From: Streptomyces olivochromogenes | GTDB taxonomy: Bacteria > Actinomycetota > Actinomycetes > Streptomycetales > Streptomycetaceae | NCBI RefSeq assembly: GCF_001514115.1 | Contig: NZ_KQ948451.1 | Coordinates: 1,076,109 to 1,140,108 of the forward strand | Direction of reading: 5' to 3' | DNA length: 64,000 nt | Part shown: in pieces, positions 52,145 through 62,136 of the stretch | Position numbering within the stretch: the stretch's first letter is position 1 | Layout of the letters: every line of letters begins with the position of its first letter | Program-made: the position numbers and the translations under genes | The notes under the pieces: model-generated | Told to the model about the DNA's origin: nothing | The model's input: only the letters and a program-made list of their open reading frames with translations | Database searches by the model: none

Positions 52145-53566
52145 TTGCCGTCGCCCGCCCCACGCACCCCGCTGACGGTGTTCGCCCCCGCCCTGCTCTC
52201 GCTCGCCCTCGGGCTGTGGGGCGTACGGCGTGGCGGCAGCATGTGGCGGGACGAGGCGGTGACGTACGACATGGCGCGGCGGTCGCTGCCCGACCTGTGG
52301 TCGACACTCGCTGATGCCGACGCCGTACACGGTCTGTACTACCTGCTCATGCACCTGCTGTTCGAGGTCACCGGCGGGCTCGACCCGCTCCTGGTGCTCC
52401 GGCTCCCGTCGGTCCTCGCCACGGCCGCGGCGACGGGAACGCTGGCCCTCCTCGGACAGCGGCTGGCCGGGCCCCGCGCGGGTCTCCTCGCGGGGTCCGT
52501 CTTCGCGCTGCTGCCGCAGGTCCAGCGGTACGCGCAGGAGGGCCGGTCGTACGCGATCGTGTGCGCGCTGGTCGTGTGGGCGACGTATCTGCTGGTGCGG
52601 GCGGTGGCGGGCCGGGACGGCCGGACCTGGATCGCCTACGGCGCGGTGCTGGTGGCCGCCGGGCTGCTGCACGAGTTCGCCGTACTGGCGCTCACCGCGC
52701 ACGCGGTCGCCGTGCCACGCGCCGCCCGCCGGGCCTGGGCCGGGGCGGCGGCGGTGGTCCTCGTCACGGTGGCGCCGCTCGCCGTCCTGAGTGCGCGGCA
52801 GTCGGATCAGGTGTCGTGGATCGGCAGACCGGGCGCCGGAGCGCTCGCGGGGTTCGCGGGAACGGCCGCCGTCGCCCTGGCTTGCGCGGCGATATGCCGA
52901 TACCCCACCTCGCGCGCGCTCCGGGGCGTCCGGCTGCCCGCCCTCGCGCTCGGGCTCCTCGTCCTGCCCGCCCTGCTGCTCCTGCTGGTCTCGCTGGTCA
53001 GCCCCCTGTACGTGGACCGCTATGTGCTCTACGGCCAGAGCGGCACCGCCCTGTTGACCGGCGCGGCGCTGGACCGGCTCACCCGGGCCCGGCGGACCCG
53101 CGCGGCGGCGCTGACCTGCGCGGGCGCCGCCGTTCTCGCGCTGCTCCCCGTCACCGTGCAGCTGCGTACACCGCAGAGCCGGGTCGACGACGTGGGCGCG
53201 ATCGCCCGGGCCGTCGCCGAGGCCGGTGCGCCGGGTGACGGGGTCCTCTACCTGCCGGCGCGACGCCGGGTGTGGTCCCTGCCCGACCCCGGATCCCTGC
53301 GCGGGCTGCGCGATCTGGCCCTGGACCACGCACCCGCCGCCTCGCACACCCTGTACGGCACCGAGGTTCCGGCGCCGGTCGTCCGCGCCCGCATGCTCAC
53401 GGCGGCCCGTATCGTCGCCGTGAGCGATCCCGCGGGACAGCCGCTCGACGCGGCCCCGGGCGAGATCGTCAAACGACGGGTCCTGGCCACGTACTTCGAG
53501 ACGTGCGGCACGCACCGGGTCCAGGGCGCCCGGGTCACCGTGTACGCACTCCCGGGCACGTGCTGA
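52145..53566 (+). CDS. GT39/ArnT-like polyprenyl-sugar glycosyltransferase, integral membrane
   Basis: The 473-residue protein has about ten transmembrane helices and the family's first external loop with acidic residues (RRGGSMWRDEAVTYDMARRSLPDLW, near residue 30). An HGLYYLLMHLLFEVTG helix and the QRYAQEGRSYAIVCALVVWATYLLV region are typical of mannosyl/arabinosyl transferase-like proteins. It ends with a soluble domain. The TTG at 52145 begins the first hydrophobic segment properly, but no clear ribosome site is seen, so the start is uncertain. It converges on a methyltransferase gene. Confidence 0.8.
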   Translation: MPSPAPRTPLTVFAPALLSLALGLWGVRRGGSMWRDEAVTYDMARRSLPDLWSTLADADAVHGLYYLLMHLLFEVTGGLDPLLVLRLPSVLATAAATGTLALLGQRLAGPRAGLLAGSVFALLPQVQRYAQEGRSYAIVCALVVWATYLLVRAVAGRDGRTWIAYGAVLVAAGLLHEFAVLALTAHAVAVPRAARRAWAGAAAVVLVTVAPLAVLSARQSDQVSWIGRPGAGALAGFAGTAAVALACAAICRYPTSRALRGVRLPALALGLLVLPALLLLLVSLVSPLYVDRYVLYGQSGTALLTGAALDRLTRARRTRAAALTCAGAAVLALLPVTVQLRTPQSRVDDVGAIARAVAEAGAPGDGVLYLPARRRVWSLPDPGSLRGLRDLALDHAPAASHTLYGTEVPAPVVRARMLTAARIVAVSDPAGQPLDAAPGEIVKRRVLATYFETCGTHRVQGARVTVYALPGTC

Positions 53567-53576
53567 CCGGACGGAA

Positions 53577-54473
53577 CTACTCCGGCTTCACCGCGACGTG
53601 CACGGTGTGCGCCGCCAACAGGAAGACGTCCGGCCGGTGGTGGACGCTCGCCTTGTCGTCCGGGTCGAGGAGACGGTCGAGGAGGGCGAGGTCGTCCGCG
53701 TCGAGGCCGGCCGCGAGGGCGTCGCGGCGGTGGGTGAGCGAGGTGACGACGAAGGCGCGCGTCTCGTCCGAGACCGGGGCGGGCAGGTCGACGAGGAAGG
53801 TACGGCTCGCGGTGTGGCGCAGCCCGACGGCGGTCAGCAGGGCGGGCCAGTCCTCCGTCTCCCGCACCGCTCCGGGCAGTTCGTCCCGCATCCGGCCGAA
53901 CCACTCGTCGTGGACCGCGTCGATACGGGACTGGAGGCCGGGGCGGCCGATGCCGATGTCGCGCGGGAAGTAGCGCATGGGCAGACCGCCCTCCATGAGG
54001 GCGAGGGTGCCTCCGGGCGCCAGGGCGCGTGCGAAACCGGCGAGCGCGGCGCGCTGGTCGCCCACGTGGTGCAGGGACCTGCTCGCCCACAGCAGGTCCG
54101 CCGGGTACTCCAAGTCGCCGAGCCCCTCGCCGAGTTCGGCCCGCAAGGTGCTGAGGCGGTCACCGACGCCGAGCCGGTCGGCGCGGGCGCGGGCCCGCTC
54201 CAGCAGGGGCTCCACCTCGTCCACGGCCACGACCCGCGCCGCGGGGAAGGTGTCCGCGAGGAGACAGGAGATGACACCGGGGCCGCTGCCCGCGTCCACG
54301 ATCAGCCCGGTCCCGGACCGCTGGTCCCGCAGCCAGCCCGCCGCCTCGGCGTACTGCGGGCTGAACAGCTCCGCCTCCTGCTCCAGCATGGGGAGCATCT
54401 CGGCGAAGTCCATGTGGGTGTGGTCATGAGCGTGCCGGTCGCTCTCGTGGTCGCGGTGGTGGTCGTGTGCCAT
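53577..54473 (-). CDS. Class I SAM-dependent methyltransferase with His-rich N-terminus
   Basis: The 298-residue protein starts with a His/Asp-rich stretch (HDHHRDHESDRHAHDHTHMD, residues 3-22) that could bind metal ions. A methyltransferase domain follows: motif I LIVDAGSGPGVISCLLAD, ARVVAVDEVEPLLERA, DLLWASRSLHHVGDQRAALAGFARALAPGGTLALMEGG. The ATG at 54471-54473 has AGAGGCGG upstream. It is divergent from a PhyH-like oxygenase gene; joint tailoring of a small molecule is possible but not shown. Confidence 0.85.
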   Translation of the reverse strand: MAHDHHRDHESDRHAHDHTHMDFAEMLPMLEQEAELFSPQYAEAAGWLRDQRSGTGLIVDAGSGPGVISCLLADTFPAARVVAVDEVEPLLERARARADRLGVGDRLSTLRAELGEGLGDLEYPADLLWASRSLHHVGDQRAALAGFARALAPGGTLALMEGGLPMRYFPRDIGIGRPGLQSRIDAVHDEWFGRMRDELPGAVRETEDWPALLTAVGLRHTASRTFLVDLPAPVSDETRAFVVTSLTHRRDALAAGLDADDLALLDRLLDPDDKASVHHRPDVFLLAAHTVHVAVKPE

Positions 54474-54612
54474 GGTGGTCCGCCTCTCGTCCGGGTGCGT
54501 AGACAGCGTGCTCCCCAGCTCCCGGAAACAGCCAACGATGTTGCTCGAACGGCAAACCCGGCGGCAGAAAAACCTGATGCGTGCGAAGCGGCGCGTCCCC
54601 GAGCATGGCCCC

Positions 54613-55383
54613 ATGGACGACGACTTGGTGGAGCGGTTCCTCGAGGACGGGTTCGTGAAGATCGAGGGCGCCTTCCCGCCGCGCGTCGCCGAGAGCTGCG
54701 CCCGGCTGCTGTGGAAGGAGACGGGGTACGACCCGGACGACCCCGGCACCTGGAAGGACCCCGTGCACTGGGTGAGCGGCATGGCGCAGGGCCCGTTCGC
54801 CGCCGCGGCCAACTCCCCCGCTCTGCACCAGGCCTTCGACCTACTGGTCGGCGAGAGACGCTGGGAGCCGCGCTACGCGCTGGGCAGCTTCCCGCTGCGG
54901 TTCCCGCACACGGAGGAGCCGGACGACGCGGGCTGGCACATCGAAGGCAGTTACCTCCCCGACGGCGAGACGCTCTACCACTCCAATCTCCGCTCGCGGG
55001 GCCGGGCCCTGCTGATGCTCTTCCTGTTCAGCGAGGTGACCGAGGCCGACGCCCCGACCCGTATCAGGGTCGGCTCGCACCTCGATGTGCCGCCGGTCCT
55101 GGAGCCGTACGGCGAGGCCGGGGCCTCGTTCCTCGAACTCGGTCCGAAGGTGGCCGAGGCCTCCGCGCACCGCCCGCTCGCGCACGCCACCGGCCGCCCC
55201 GGGGACGTGTATCTCTGCCACCCGTTCCTGGTGCACGCGGCGCAGCCGCACCACGGCACGCGCCCGCGTTTCATGGCGCAGCCGCCGCTGTATCCGGCGG
55301 TGCCCTACGAGCTGGAGCGGGCGGACGGCGACTACTCGACGGTGGAGTTCGCGATCCGCCGGGGGCTGGCCCAGGAGGCCTGA
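54613..55383 (+). CDS. Phytanoyl-CoA dioxygenase (PhyH)-like Fe(II)/2-oxoglutarate oxygenase
   Basis: The 256-residue protein has the PhyH pattern: DGFVKIEGAFPPRVAESCARLLW at the N-terminus, an iron-site segment AGWHIEGSYLPDGE, and a distal PFLVHAAQPHHGTRPRFMAQPP with the second His and the 2-oxoglutarate Arg. The first metal motif reads His-x-Glu rather than the usual His-x-Asp. I chose the ATG at 54613; an open frame reaching back to 54472 encodes no family residues. It is convergent with the GH6 gene. Confidence 0.8.
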   Translation: MDDDLVERFLEDGFVKIEGAFPPRVAESCARLLWKETGYDPDDPGTWKDPVHWVSGMAQGPFAAAANSPALHQAFDLLVGERRWEPRYALGSFPLRFPHTEEPDDAGWHIEGSYLPDGETLYHSNLRSRGRALLMLFLFSEVTEADAPTRIRVGSHLDVPPVLEPYGEAGASFLELGPKVAEASAHRPLAHATGRPGDVYLCHPFLVHAAQPHHGTRPRFMAQPPLYPAVPYELERADGDYSTVEFAIRRGLAQEA

Positions 55384-55411
55384 CCCCCGGCGGATCACCA
55401 GGTCGGACGCC

Positions 55412-57127
55412 CTACAGCGGCGGATACGCGTTCGTCATCAGCTGCTGGAACTGCGCCGAGAACCAGTGCCCCGACAGCGGTGCGTTCGGCAGCGCGCCGG
55501 ACATGTTGTTGTTGTTCCGGGGGTTGCCCGTGTAGGTCGGGTCGCACATCCGGTCGAAGCCCTTGCCCTCGTCGTTGGCGATGGCGGAGCTGGAGCCGTC
55601 GGACTCACCCGGGGGCTTCATCCACACATAGGCGTCGATCCCCGTGGCCGGGGAGGCCTGCGGGCGCTCACCGAGACCGGCACCGGCCTGGTTGCACCAG
55701 TTCCCGACGTGGATACGGCGGTCGTAGCGCCCGCCGTCGACGTAGGTGTCGACGCTGGTCGTCGCGCCGGGACCGGTGGGTCGGGCGGTGCCGCCCCAGC
55801 CGTTCCTGGAGGTGTCGATCAGCATGCCGATGCCGGAGTTGAAGCCGACCGACACGAGCTGGTTGCGGAAGCCCTGGGCGAAGGACAGCTCGTCGACATA
55901 GCGGTTCCAGTCGACCCACTTGGACTGGCGGACGGAGGTGCCGTTCACCGTGTCGTTGATGGTGAAGTTGTTCTCCTTCAGGGCGCTGTAGTTCGCCGTG
56001 TTGGTGATGAACCCGGCGACGTCGTCGACCGTGGCGCCCTCGCTGGTGGCCGCCTGCTTGAACAGGGTGGCGGACGGGGCGAAGTTGTCGTCCCAGCCGA
56101 TCCAGCCGTGGTGACCGGCGTCGAGGTAGTTGTAGACGTTCGGGATCGCGCCGAGCTTGGCCAGCGCGTAGCCCACGCCCTTCACGTAGTTGCCGTTGGC
56201 GAGCATCGTGTCGCACTGCGGGGTGGCGGTGGCCCGGCTGCCGGTGTTGGTGACGAGGTTGGGCAGCGAGTCGATCTCGATGGTCGTGACGATCCGCAGC
56301 GAGGCGTACTTGCTGTCCGCGAGGATCGCCGCGATCGGGTCGATGAACTGCGTCTTGTACTTGTCGATCTCCGTCGGGCCGAGCTCTCCGTTGGAGGCGA
56401 GGGCCGCGCAGTCACGTCCGGGCAGATCGTAGACGACCAGCTGGACGACCTCCTCGCCGCTGCCCTTCTGCGCGAGCGCCGCGTCGAGGTGGGCGCGCAG
56501 GCCCATGCTGCCGCTCGCCCCGTTGATCGCGGCGATCCGGTCGAGCCAGACACCGGTGGGCTGGTTGGAGATCCGGCTGCCGCCGGTCTCCGCCGCCGCC
56601 TTCGCGGACCACTCCGGGTTCACGTACACCTTGGCTCCGGCGTACGGGTTGTCGACTCTCCCGGAGGGGTCACTGCCCCCTCCGCCGCCTCCGCCACCGC
56701 TTCCGTCGTCGACGTTGCAGGTCACCCCGTCAAGGGTGAAGGAGGTGGGCAGCGCGTTGGTGCCGCTGTAGGAGGCGTTGAAGCCGAAGCTGACCGAACC
56801 GCCGGTCGCCAGCGTCCCGTTGTAGGTCTCGTTGGCCGCGGTGACGGCGGCGCCGCTCTGGCTGATCTTCGCGTTCCAGCCCGAGGTCACTTTCTGGTTC
56901 CCGGCGTACGCCCACTTCACCGCCCAGGAGGACTTGGCGGCGCTGTTGTTGGTGACCGTGACGGCGGCGGTGAAGCCGGTGTCCCACTGGTTCTGCACCT
57001 TGTAGTCGACGGTGCAGGGGATGGCGGCGATCCCGGCGGCGTCCGGGGGAACGGCCGCCACGGCCGTTCCCGAGGCGCCGGCGAGCAGGACGAGCGCCCC
57101 TAAGAGCGCGGATTTGGTACGACTCAT
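55412..57127 (-). CDS. Secreted GH6 cellulase (cellobiohydrolase type) with N-terminal CBM2
   Basis: The enzyme hydrolyses cellulose with inversion. The 571-residue protein has a signal peptide (cleavage near AVA-AV), a CBM2 cellulose-binding module (residues 38-138, ending in VTCNVD), a Gly-rich linker (143-151) and a GH6 domain. The latter has Asp239 in VVYDLPGRDCAALASNGE, the probable acid Asp286 in TTIEIDSLPNLVTN, and LDAGHHGWIGW. The long loops fit an exo-acting enzyme. The ATG at 57125-57127 is the only one with a signal peptide next to it; its ribosome site is weak. It follows the GH5 gene on the same strand across a 23-bp repeat array. Confidence 0.93.
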   Translation of the reverse strand: MSRTKSALLGALVLLAGASGTAVAAVPPDAAGIAAIPCTVDYKVQNQWDTGFTAAVTVTNNSAAKSSWAVKWAYAGNQKVTSGWNAKISQSGAAVTAANETYNGTLATGGSVSFGFNASYSGTNALPTSFTLDGVTCNVDDGSGGGGGGGGSDPSGRVDNPYAGAKVYVNPEWSAKAAAETGGSRISNQPTGVWLDRIAAINGASGSMGLRAHLDAALAQKGSGEEVVQLVVYDLPGRDCAALASNGELGPTEIDKYKTQFIDPIAAILADSKYASLRIVTTIEIDSLPNLVTNTGSRATATPQCDTMLANGNYVKGVGYALAKLGAIPNVYNYLDAGHHGWIGWDDNFAPSATLFKQAATSEGATVDDVAGFITNTANYSALKENNFTINDTVNGTSVRQSKWVDWNRYVDELSFAQGFRNQLVSVGFNSGIGMLIDTSRNGWGGTARPTGPGATTSVDTYVDGGRYDRRIHVGNWCNQAGAGLGERPQASPATGIDAYVWMKPPGESDGSSSAIANDEGKGFDRMCDPTYTGNPRNNNNMSGALPNAPLSGHWFSAQFQQLMTNAYPPL

Positions 57128-57181
57128 GAGTGCGGGTTCCCATCTCTTCTTGCGCGGGTGTCCGTTGACTGCTTGCACGGG

Positions 57182-57250
57182 TGTGCGTCTGGTTCCTGCG
57201 CAGGTGAGCGTCTGATTCCTGCGCGGATGTGCGTCTGATTCCTGGGCCGG
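57182..57250. repeat. Three 23-bp tandem repeats between GH5 and GH6 genes
   Basis: Units at 57182-57204, 57205-57227 and 57228-57250 share GCGTCTGATTCCTG (first unit GCGTCTGGTTCCTG). The array fills the 5' side of the GH6 leader and directly abuts the GH5 stop codon. Confidence 0.88.
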
Positions 57251-58723
57251 TTATCCGTTGAGGGCGCGCAGATGATCACGCAGCCCGACTCCGTACGACG
57301 TGGGAGTGCCGTCGTAGTCGGAGATCAGGGAGGGACCGGAGGAGCAGTCCCAGGTGTTCCAGGTCCAGCCGAGGTAGGAGAGCCCCCGGTCGTCGAACCA
57401 CTTCATCGCGGTGTCGACGAAGCCGTGGGAGCAGGTGTTCTCGCCGATCTCCCCCGCCACGAGCGGGACTTGGGCCGCCACCGGGGCGAGCGTCGAGTTC
57501 CAGCAGCTCTCACTGGCACACGTGTTGAAGTTGTACGTGTGGAAGGCCGCGACGAGGTTGCCCGTCGGATCGCTCGGCTTGTACGTCAGCCACTGGCTCA
57601 GGTCGTTGGAGTACGCGAGCCCGCCGGCCAGGACCAGGTTCCTGGCGCCGGTACCGCGCACCGCGTCCACCAGGTCCTGCATCCCGGCGACCTCGTAGCC
57701 GATGCCCGGGCAGGTGCCGCCGTCCTTCCAGCAGGCCCACGCCTGGGCGGTGGTGGAGGTCGCACGGTCCGGGTAGGGCTCGTTGAACAGGTCGAAGGCG
57801 ACGGCCTGGTCGTCCTTGAACGCACCTGCGACCGAGGACCAGAACGCCGGGCTGTACTGCGCGTCCGGCATCGGCTTCTGGCAGGTGGCGTGCACGTCCG
57901 AGCAGCCCGCCGAGTTCCCGGTGTACTGCCCGTAGTTCCAGTGCAGTTCGACGAGCGGGGTCATCCCGTGCGCCTCGACCCTGGCGACCAGGTCCTTGAC
58001 GGCGGAGATGTAGTTGGCGCCCGCGTACTCCGGTTTGATGTTGGACAGGCCGAGCCAGCACTCCTCGTTGAGCGGAATGCGGACCGTGTTGGCCTTCCAG
58101 TCGGCGATGGCCTTGACCGAGGCGTCGTCGACGGGGCCGTCGAAGATGCCGTATCCCTGGACACACATGAACTCGCCGCCGGAGCGGTTGACTCCGAGCA
58201 GCCGCCGCGTCGTGCCGTCGGCGTCGACGAGCCTGTTCCCGGAGACATACAGCTCGGGTGCCGTACCGGTCGTGGGCGGCGGGTCCGTCGGGGTCGGCGA
58301 CGGCTCCGTGTCCACGTTGCACGTGGTCCCGTTGAGCTTGAACGTCGTGGGTACGGTGTTGCTCCCCGACCACGAGGCGAGGAACCCGGCGCTGACACTG
58401 GCCCCTGAGCCCAGCGAGCCGTTCCAGCTCTCGTTGGCCGCGGTGACCGTCGTGGCGGACTGGGACCACTTGGCGTTCCAGCCCTGACTGACCTTCTGAC
58501 CGTTCGCGAAGTCGAAGGTGAGACTCCAACCGCTGAGCGCGGCCCTGTTGTTGGTGATCTTCACGGCGCCCTGGAAGCCGGTGTCCCACTGGCTCGTGAC
58601 GGAGTAGTCCACCGTGCACGCGGGTGTGGCTCCTGAAGCCGTGACGACCGGCGCGATCGCGGTGCCCACGAGGGCGACCGCGGCGCCGACCACTAAAAGT
58701 CCTGAACGCGGAGGGTGTCGCAT
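57251..58723 (-). CDS. Secreted GH5 endoglucanase with N-terminal CBM2
   Basis: This retaining cellulase has 490 residues: a signal peptide (cleavage near VTA-SG), CBM2 (residues 35-137), a Pro/Thr linker (140-153) and a GH5 domain. The acid/base is Glu315 in AFDLFNEPYPD and the nucleophile Glu425 in PLVAGEIGENTC; NTVRIPLNEECWLG and LVELHWNYG are also typical. The ATG at 58721-58723 has AAGGAG upstream. It is divergent from the GH48 gene, and a CebR-like box lies 49 bp before its start. Confidence 0.94.
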   Translation of the reverse strand: MRHPPRSGLLVVGAAVALVGTAIAPVVTASGATPACTVDYSVTSQWDTGFQGAVKITNNRAALSGWSLTFDFANGQKVSQGWNAKWSQSATTVTAANESWNGSLGSGASVSAGFLASWSGSNTVPTTFKLNGTTCNVDTEPSPTPTDPPPTTGTAPELYVSGNRLVDADGTTRRLLGVNRSGGEFMCVQGYGIFDGPVDDASVKAIADWKANTVRIPLNEECWLGLSNIKPEYAGANYISAVKDLVARVEAHGMTPLVELHWNYGQYTGNSAGCSDVHATCQKPMPDAQYSPAFWSSVAGAFKDDQAVAFDLFNEPYPDRATSTTAQAWACWKDGGTCPGIGYEVAGMQDLVDAVRGTGARNLVLAGGLAYSNDLSQWLTYKPSDPTGNLVAAFHTYNFNTCASESCWNSTLAPVAAQVPLVAGEIGENTCSHGFVDTAMKWFDDRGLSYLGWTWNTWDCSSGPSLISDYDGTPTSYGVGLRDHLRALNG

Positions 58724-58771
58724 GAGCGACTCCTTGCAGCTCGGGCGCGTCGTGACGGACGCGTCGACTGA

Positions 58772-58785
58772 TGGAACCGCTCCCA
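58772..58785. promoter_or_regulatory. CebR-type operator (imperfect) before GH5
   Basis: TGGAACCGCTCCCA matches the Streptomyces CebR operator TGGGAGCGCTCCCA at 12 of 14 positions. It lies 49 bp upstream of the GH5 ATG. Repression relieved by cello-oligosaccharides is expected from the known regulon. Confidence 0.75.
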
Positions 58786-58903
58786 CTGGTGCGGATGAAG
58801 TTAGCGCCAAGTGCCGGTAAAGGACAGAGGCGTCGCACTGTTGATCAATCGAACAATTTCGACTCTTCAAGCACCTTGACCCCTTCGACCCCCCTCTCCA
58901 ATA

Positions 58904-58917
58904 TGGGAGCGCTCCCA
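58904..58917. promoter_or_regulatory. Perfect CebR operator before GH48
   Basis: TGGGAGCGCTCCCA, the exact palindromic CebR consensus, lies 62 bp before the GH48 ATG. Confidence 0.92.
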
Positions 58918-58979
58918 CTGGTTCAAGGCTTGTTGCTGCTCCGCCCCCACTTCTCCGAGCCGCAAGGAGGAACCAGGAC

Positions 58980-61901
58980 ATGCACCCAAGTTCCAGAAGC
59001 AGACGCCGGAGGGCCCGGCGGCTGTGGACCGCCGTAGTGGCCGCCCTCGCGCTTCCGCTCACGATGCTCGCCAATGGTTCAACTCCCGCTCAAGCAGCGG
59101 GAGTTCAGTGCAGTGTCGACTACAAGACCAATGACTGGGGCTCCGGCTTCACCGCGGATCTCACGCTCACCAACCGGGGTACGGACCCGATCAACGGCTG
59201 GACCCTGACGTACGACTACGCGGGCAACCAGACGCTGGCCAACGGCTGGAACGGCACCTGGTCGCAGTCCGGCAGGACGGTCACCGCGAAGAACGCCTCC
59301 TGGAACGGGACGATCGCCGCCGGGGCAGCGGTCTCCACGGGCGCGCAGTTCACCTACAGCGGCACCAACACGGCGCCCGCCTCCTACGCGATCAACGGCA
59401 CCACCTGCACCGGCGCCCACCAGCCGCCGGTCACCGTGCTGACCAGCCCGGCCGCGGGCGCGGTCTACACGCAGGGTGACGCGATCCCGCTGGCCGCGAC
59501 CGCGGCGGCCGCCGACAACGCGACGATCGCCAAGGTCGAGTTCTACGACGACACGACCCTGCTGGGCACGGACACCAGCTCCCCCTACACGCTGTCGACG
59601 TCCAGCCTGGCCGTGGGCAGTCATTCGCTGGTGGCCAAGGCGTACGACAGCCTGGGCGCTTCCGCGGCGTCCACACCGGTCGGCATCACGGTCGCCTCGG
59701 GGCCCGCCGTGGTGGCTTCACCGACCCAACTCGGCGTGCAGCAGGGCAAGTCGGGCACCTTTGCCGTGCAACTATCGAAACAACCGGCCGCGAACGTGAC
59801 GGTGACGACCGCCCGTACGGACGGCAATACGGGCCTTTCCGTGACCGGCGGCGCCTCGCTCACCTTCACCCCGGCCAACTGGAACACGGCACAGAACGTG
59901 ACCGTCACCGCCGACGCCTCCGGGACCGGCGCCGCGACCTTCACGGCCTCGGCGACCGGGTACGCCAAGGCGACGGTCACCGTGACGGAGCTGGCCGCGT
60001 CGAAGGCGTACGACGCCCGTTTCCTGGACCTCTACGGCAGGATCACCAACCCGGCGAACGGCTACTTCTCGCCCGAGGGCATCCCCTACCACTCGGTGGA
60101 GACGCTGATCGTCGAGGCGCCGGACCAGGGGCATGAGACGACCTCGGAGGCGTACAGCTATCTGATCTGGCTGCAGGCGATGTACGGGAAGGTCACCGGC
60201 GACTGGTCCAAGTTCAACGCCGCGTGGACGACCATGGAGACGTACATGATCCCCACCCACGCCGACCAGCCGACGAACTCCTTCTACAACGCCTCGAAGC
60301 CCGCGACCTACGCGCCGGAGCTCGACACCCCGAACGAGTACCCGGCCAAGCTCGACACGGGTGTCTCCGTCGGTTCGGATCCGATCGCGGCCGAGCTGAA
60401 GAGCGCGTACGGCACGGACGACGTGTACGGCATGCACTGGCTCCAGGACGTCGACAACGTCTACGGCTACGGCAACGAGCCCGGCACGTGCGAGGCCGGA
60501 CCGACCGCGACCGGACCGTCGTACCTCAACACCTTCCAGCGCGGCGCGCAGGAGTCGGTGTGGGAGACGGTGCCGCAGCCGACCTGCGACGCCTTCAAGT
60601 ACGGCTCCACCAACGGCTATCTGGACCTCTTCACCGGGGACTCCTCGTACGCCAAGCAGTGGAAGTACACCGACGCGCCGGACGCCGACGCGCGGGCCGT
60701 GCAGGCCGCGTACTGGGCCGACGTGTGGGCCAAGGCGCAGGGCAAGGGCGGCGATGTGTCCACGACCGTCGGCAAGGCGGCGAAGATGGGTGACTATCTG
60801 CGCTACGCCATGTACGACAAGTACTTCAAGAAGATCGGCAACTGTGTCGGCCCGTCGACCTGCGCGGCCGGCACCGGCAAGGACGCCTCGCACTATCTGC
60901 TCTCCTGGTACTACGCCTGGGGCGGCGCGACCGACACCTCGGCGGGCTGGGCCTGGCGCATCGGCTCCAGCCATGTCCACGGCGGCTACCAGAACCCGCT
61001 GGCCGCGTACGCGCTCAGCTCGTACGCCGACCTGAAGCCCAAGTCCTCGACGGGGGCGACCGATTGGGGGACCTCCCTCACCCGGCAGCTGGAGTTCTAC
61101 CGCTGGCTGCAGTCCAACGAGGGCGCCATCGCGGGCGGCGCGACCAACAGCTGGGCGGGCCGTTACGCGACCCCGCCGGCCGGGACGCCGACCTTCTACG
61201 GCATGTACTACGACCAGCAGCCGGTGTACCACGACCCGCCGTCCAACCAGTGGTTCGGCTTCCAGGCCTGGTCCATGGAGCGGGTCGCCGAGTACTACCA
61301 GCAGACGGGGAACGCGAGCGCGAAGGCGATCCTCGACAAGTGGGTCTCCTGGGCGCTGTCCAAGACCACGATCAACCCGGACGGCACCTACCAGATCCCC
61401 TCCACGCTCCAGTGGTCCGGCACGCCCGACACATGGAACGCTTCAAGTCCCGGCGCCAACACCGGACTTCACGTGACCGTCGCCGACTACACCAACGACG
61501 TCGGTGTGGCCGCCGCGTACGCCAAGACCCTGTCGTACTACGCCGCCAAGTCCGGCAACGCCCAGGCGAAGACGACGGCGAAGGCACTCCTCGACGGCAT
61601 GTGGAGCAACTACCAGGACGGCCTGGGCATCGCCGTCCCGGAGACCCGCGCCGACTACAACCGCTTCGACGACACGGTCTACGTACCGAGCGGCTGGAGC
61701 GGCAAGATGCCGAACGGCGACACGATCAACTCCACCTCGACCTTCAGCTCGCTCAGGTCCTTCTACAAGAACGACCCGAACTGGTCGAAGATCGAGGCCT
61801 ATCTGGCGGGCGGAGCCGCGCCCTCCTTCACGTACCACCGGTTCTGGGCCCAGGCGGACATCGCCCTGGCCATGGGCTCGTACGCGGAGCTTCTCGAATA
61901 G
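58980..61901 (+). CDS. Secreted GH48 cellobiohydrolase with CBM2 and two extra beta-modules
   Basis: GH48 enzymes are processive exocellulases acting from reducing ends. The 973-residue protein has a signal peptide (cleavage near AQA-AG) and CBM2 (about 42-139). An Ig-like domain spans about 143-240 ([19 protein letters not shown] ... [16 protein letters not shown]) and a second beta-module about 244-335 ([27 protein letters not shown]). The GH48 catalytic domain fills about 340-973, with the acid Glu390 in [19 protein letters not shown] and ending [28 protein letters not shown] precedes the ATG. It lies under the perfect CebR operator. Confidence 0.95.
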   Translation: MHPSSRSRRRRARRLWTAVVAALALPLTMLANGSTPAQAAGVQCSVDYKTNDWGSGFTADLTLTNRGTDPINGWTLTYDYAGNQTLANGWNGTWSQSGRTVTAKNASWNGTIAAGAAVSTGAQFTYSGTNTAPASYAINGTTCTGAHQPPVTVLTSPAAGAVYTQGDAIPLAATAAAADNATIAKVEFYDDTTLLGTDTSSPYTLSTSSLAVGSHSLVAKAYDSLGASAASTPVGITVASGPAVVASPTQLGVQQGKSGTFAVQLSKQPAANVTVTTARTDGNTGLSVTGGASLTFTPANWNTAQNVTVTADASGTGAATFTASATGYAKATVTVTELAASKAYDARFLDLYGRITNPANGYFSPEGIPYHSVETLIVEAPDQGHETTSEAYSYLIWLQAMYGKVTGDWSKFNAAWTTMETYMIPTHADQPTNSFYNASKPATYAPELDTPNEYPAKLDTGVSVGSDPIAAELKSAYGTDDVYGMHWLQDVDNVYGYGNEPGTCEAGPTATGPSYLNTFQRGAQESVWETVPQPTCDAFKYGSTNGYLDLFTGDSSYAKQWKYTDAPDADARAVQAAYWADVWAKAQGKGGDVSTTVGKAAKMGDYLRYAMYDKYFKKIGNCVGPSTCAAGTGKDASHYLLSWYYAWGGATDTSAGWAWRIGSSHVHGGYQNPLAAYALSSYADLKPKSSTGATDWGTSLTRQLEFYRWLQSNEGAIAGGATNSWAGRYATPPAGTPTFYGMYYDQQPVYHDPPSNQWFGFQAWSMERVAEYYQQTGNASAKAILDKWVSWALSKTTINPDGTYQIPSTLQWSGTPDTWNASSPGANTGLHVTVADYTNDVGVAAAYAKTLSYYAAKSGNAQAKTTAKALLDGMWSNYQDGLGIAVPETRADYNRFDDTVYVPSGWSGKMPNGDTINSTSTFSSLRSFYKNDPNWSKIEAYLAGGAAPSFTYHRFWAQADIALAMGSYAELLE

Positions 61902-61940
61902 TCCCCGCCGGGCGCTCCGCGGGTCGGGCGGTACTTGAAC

Positions 61941-61999
61941 TGCGGGCCGGTTGTGGCTGGTCGCGCAGTTCCCCGCGCCCCTGGCGGGCGCGAGGCCCC
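61941..61999. repeat. Streptomyces intergenic repeat with hairpin
   Basis: The stretch GGTTGTGGCTGGTCGCGCAG followed by TTCCCCGCGCCCC is a sequence I know as recurring between genes in many Streptomyces genomes. GCGCCC (61975-61980) and GGGCGC (61986-61991) form its hairpin. It lies 40 bp after the GH48 stop. Confidence 0.6.
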
Positions 62000-62069
62000 G
62001 CACCGCGCCTCTCCGGGCGCCCGAAGCTCCGCGTGCGCGGTCTCGTCACCTGACGACGAGGCCACCTGG

Positions 62070-62104
62070 CCGGGCGGCCCCCACCCGCACTGGGGGCCGC
62101 CCGG
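62070..62104 (+). terminator. Hairpin terminator between GH48 and GH74
   Basis: CCGGGCGGCCCCCA (62070-62083) pairs perfectly with TGGGGGCCGCCCGG (62091-62104), a 14-bp stem with a 7-base loop. It suggests that GH74 has its own promoter or is expressed by read-through. Confidence 0.82.
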
Positions 62105-62136
62105 TCGTCATGCCCTCCTTCAGAGAGGACCCCACC

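Noticed and set aside
57182..57250. CRISPR-like repeats
   Set aside because: The units are directly adjacent without spacers and number only three; no cas genes are in the window.
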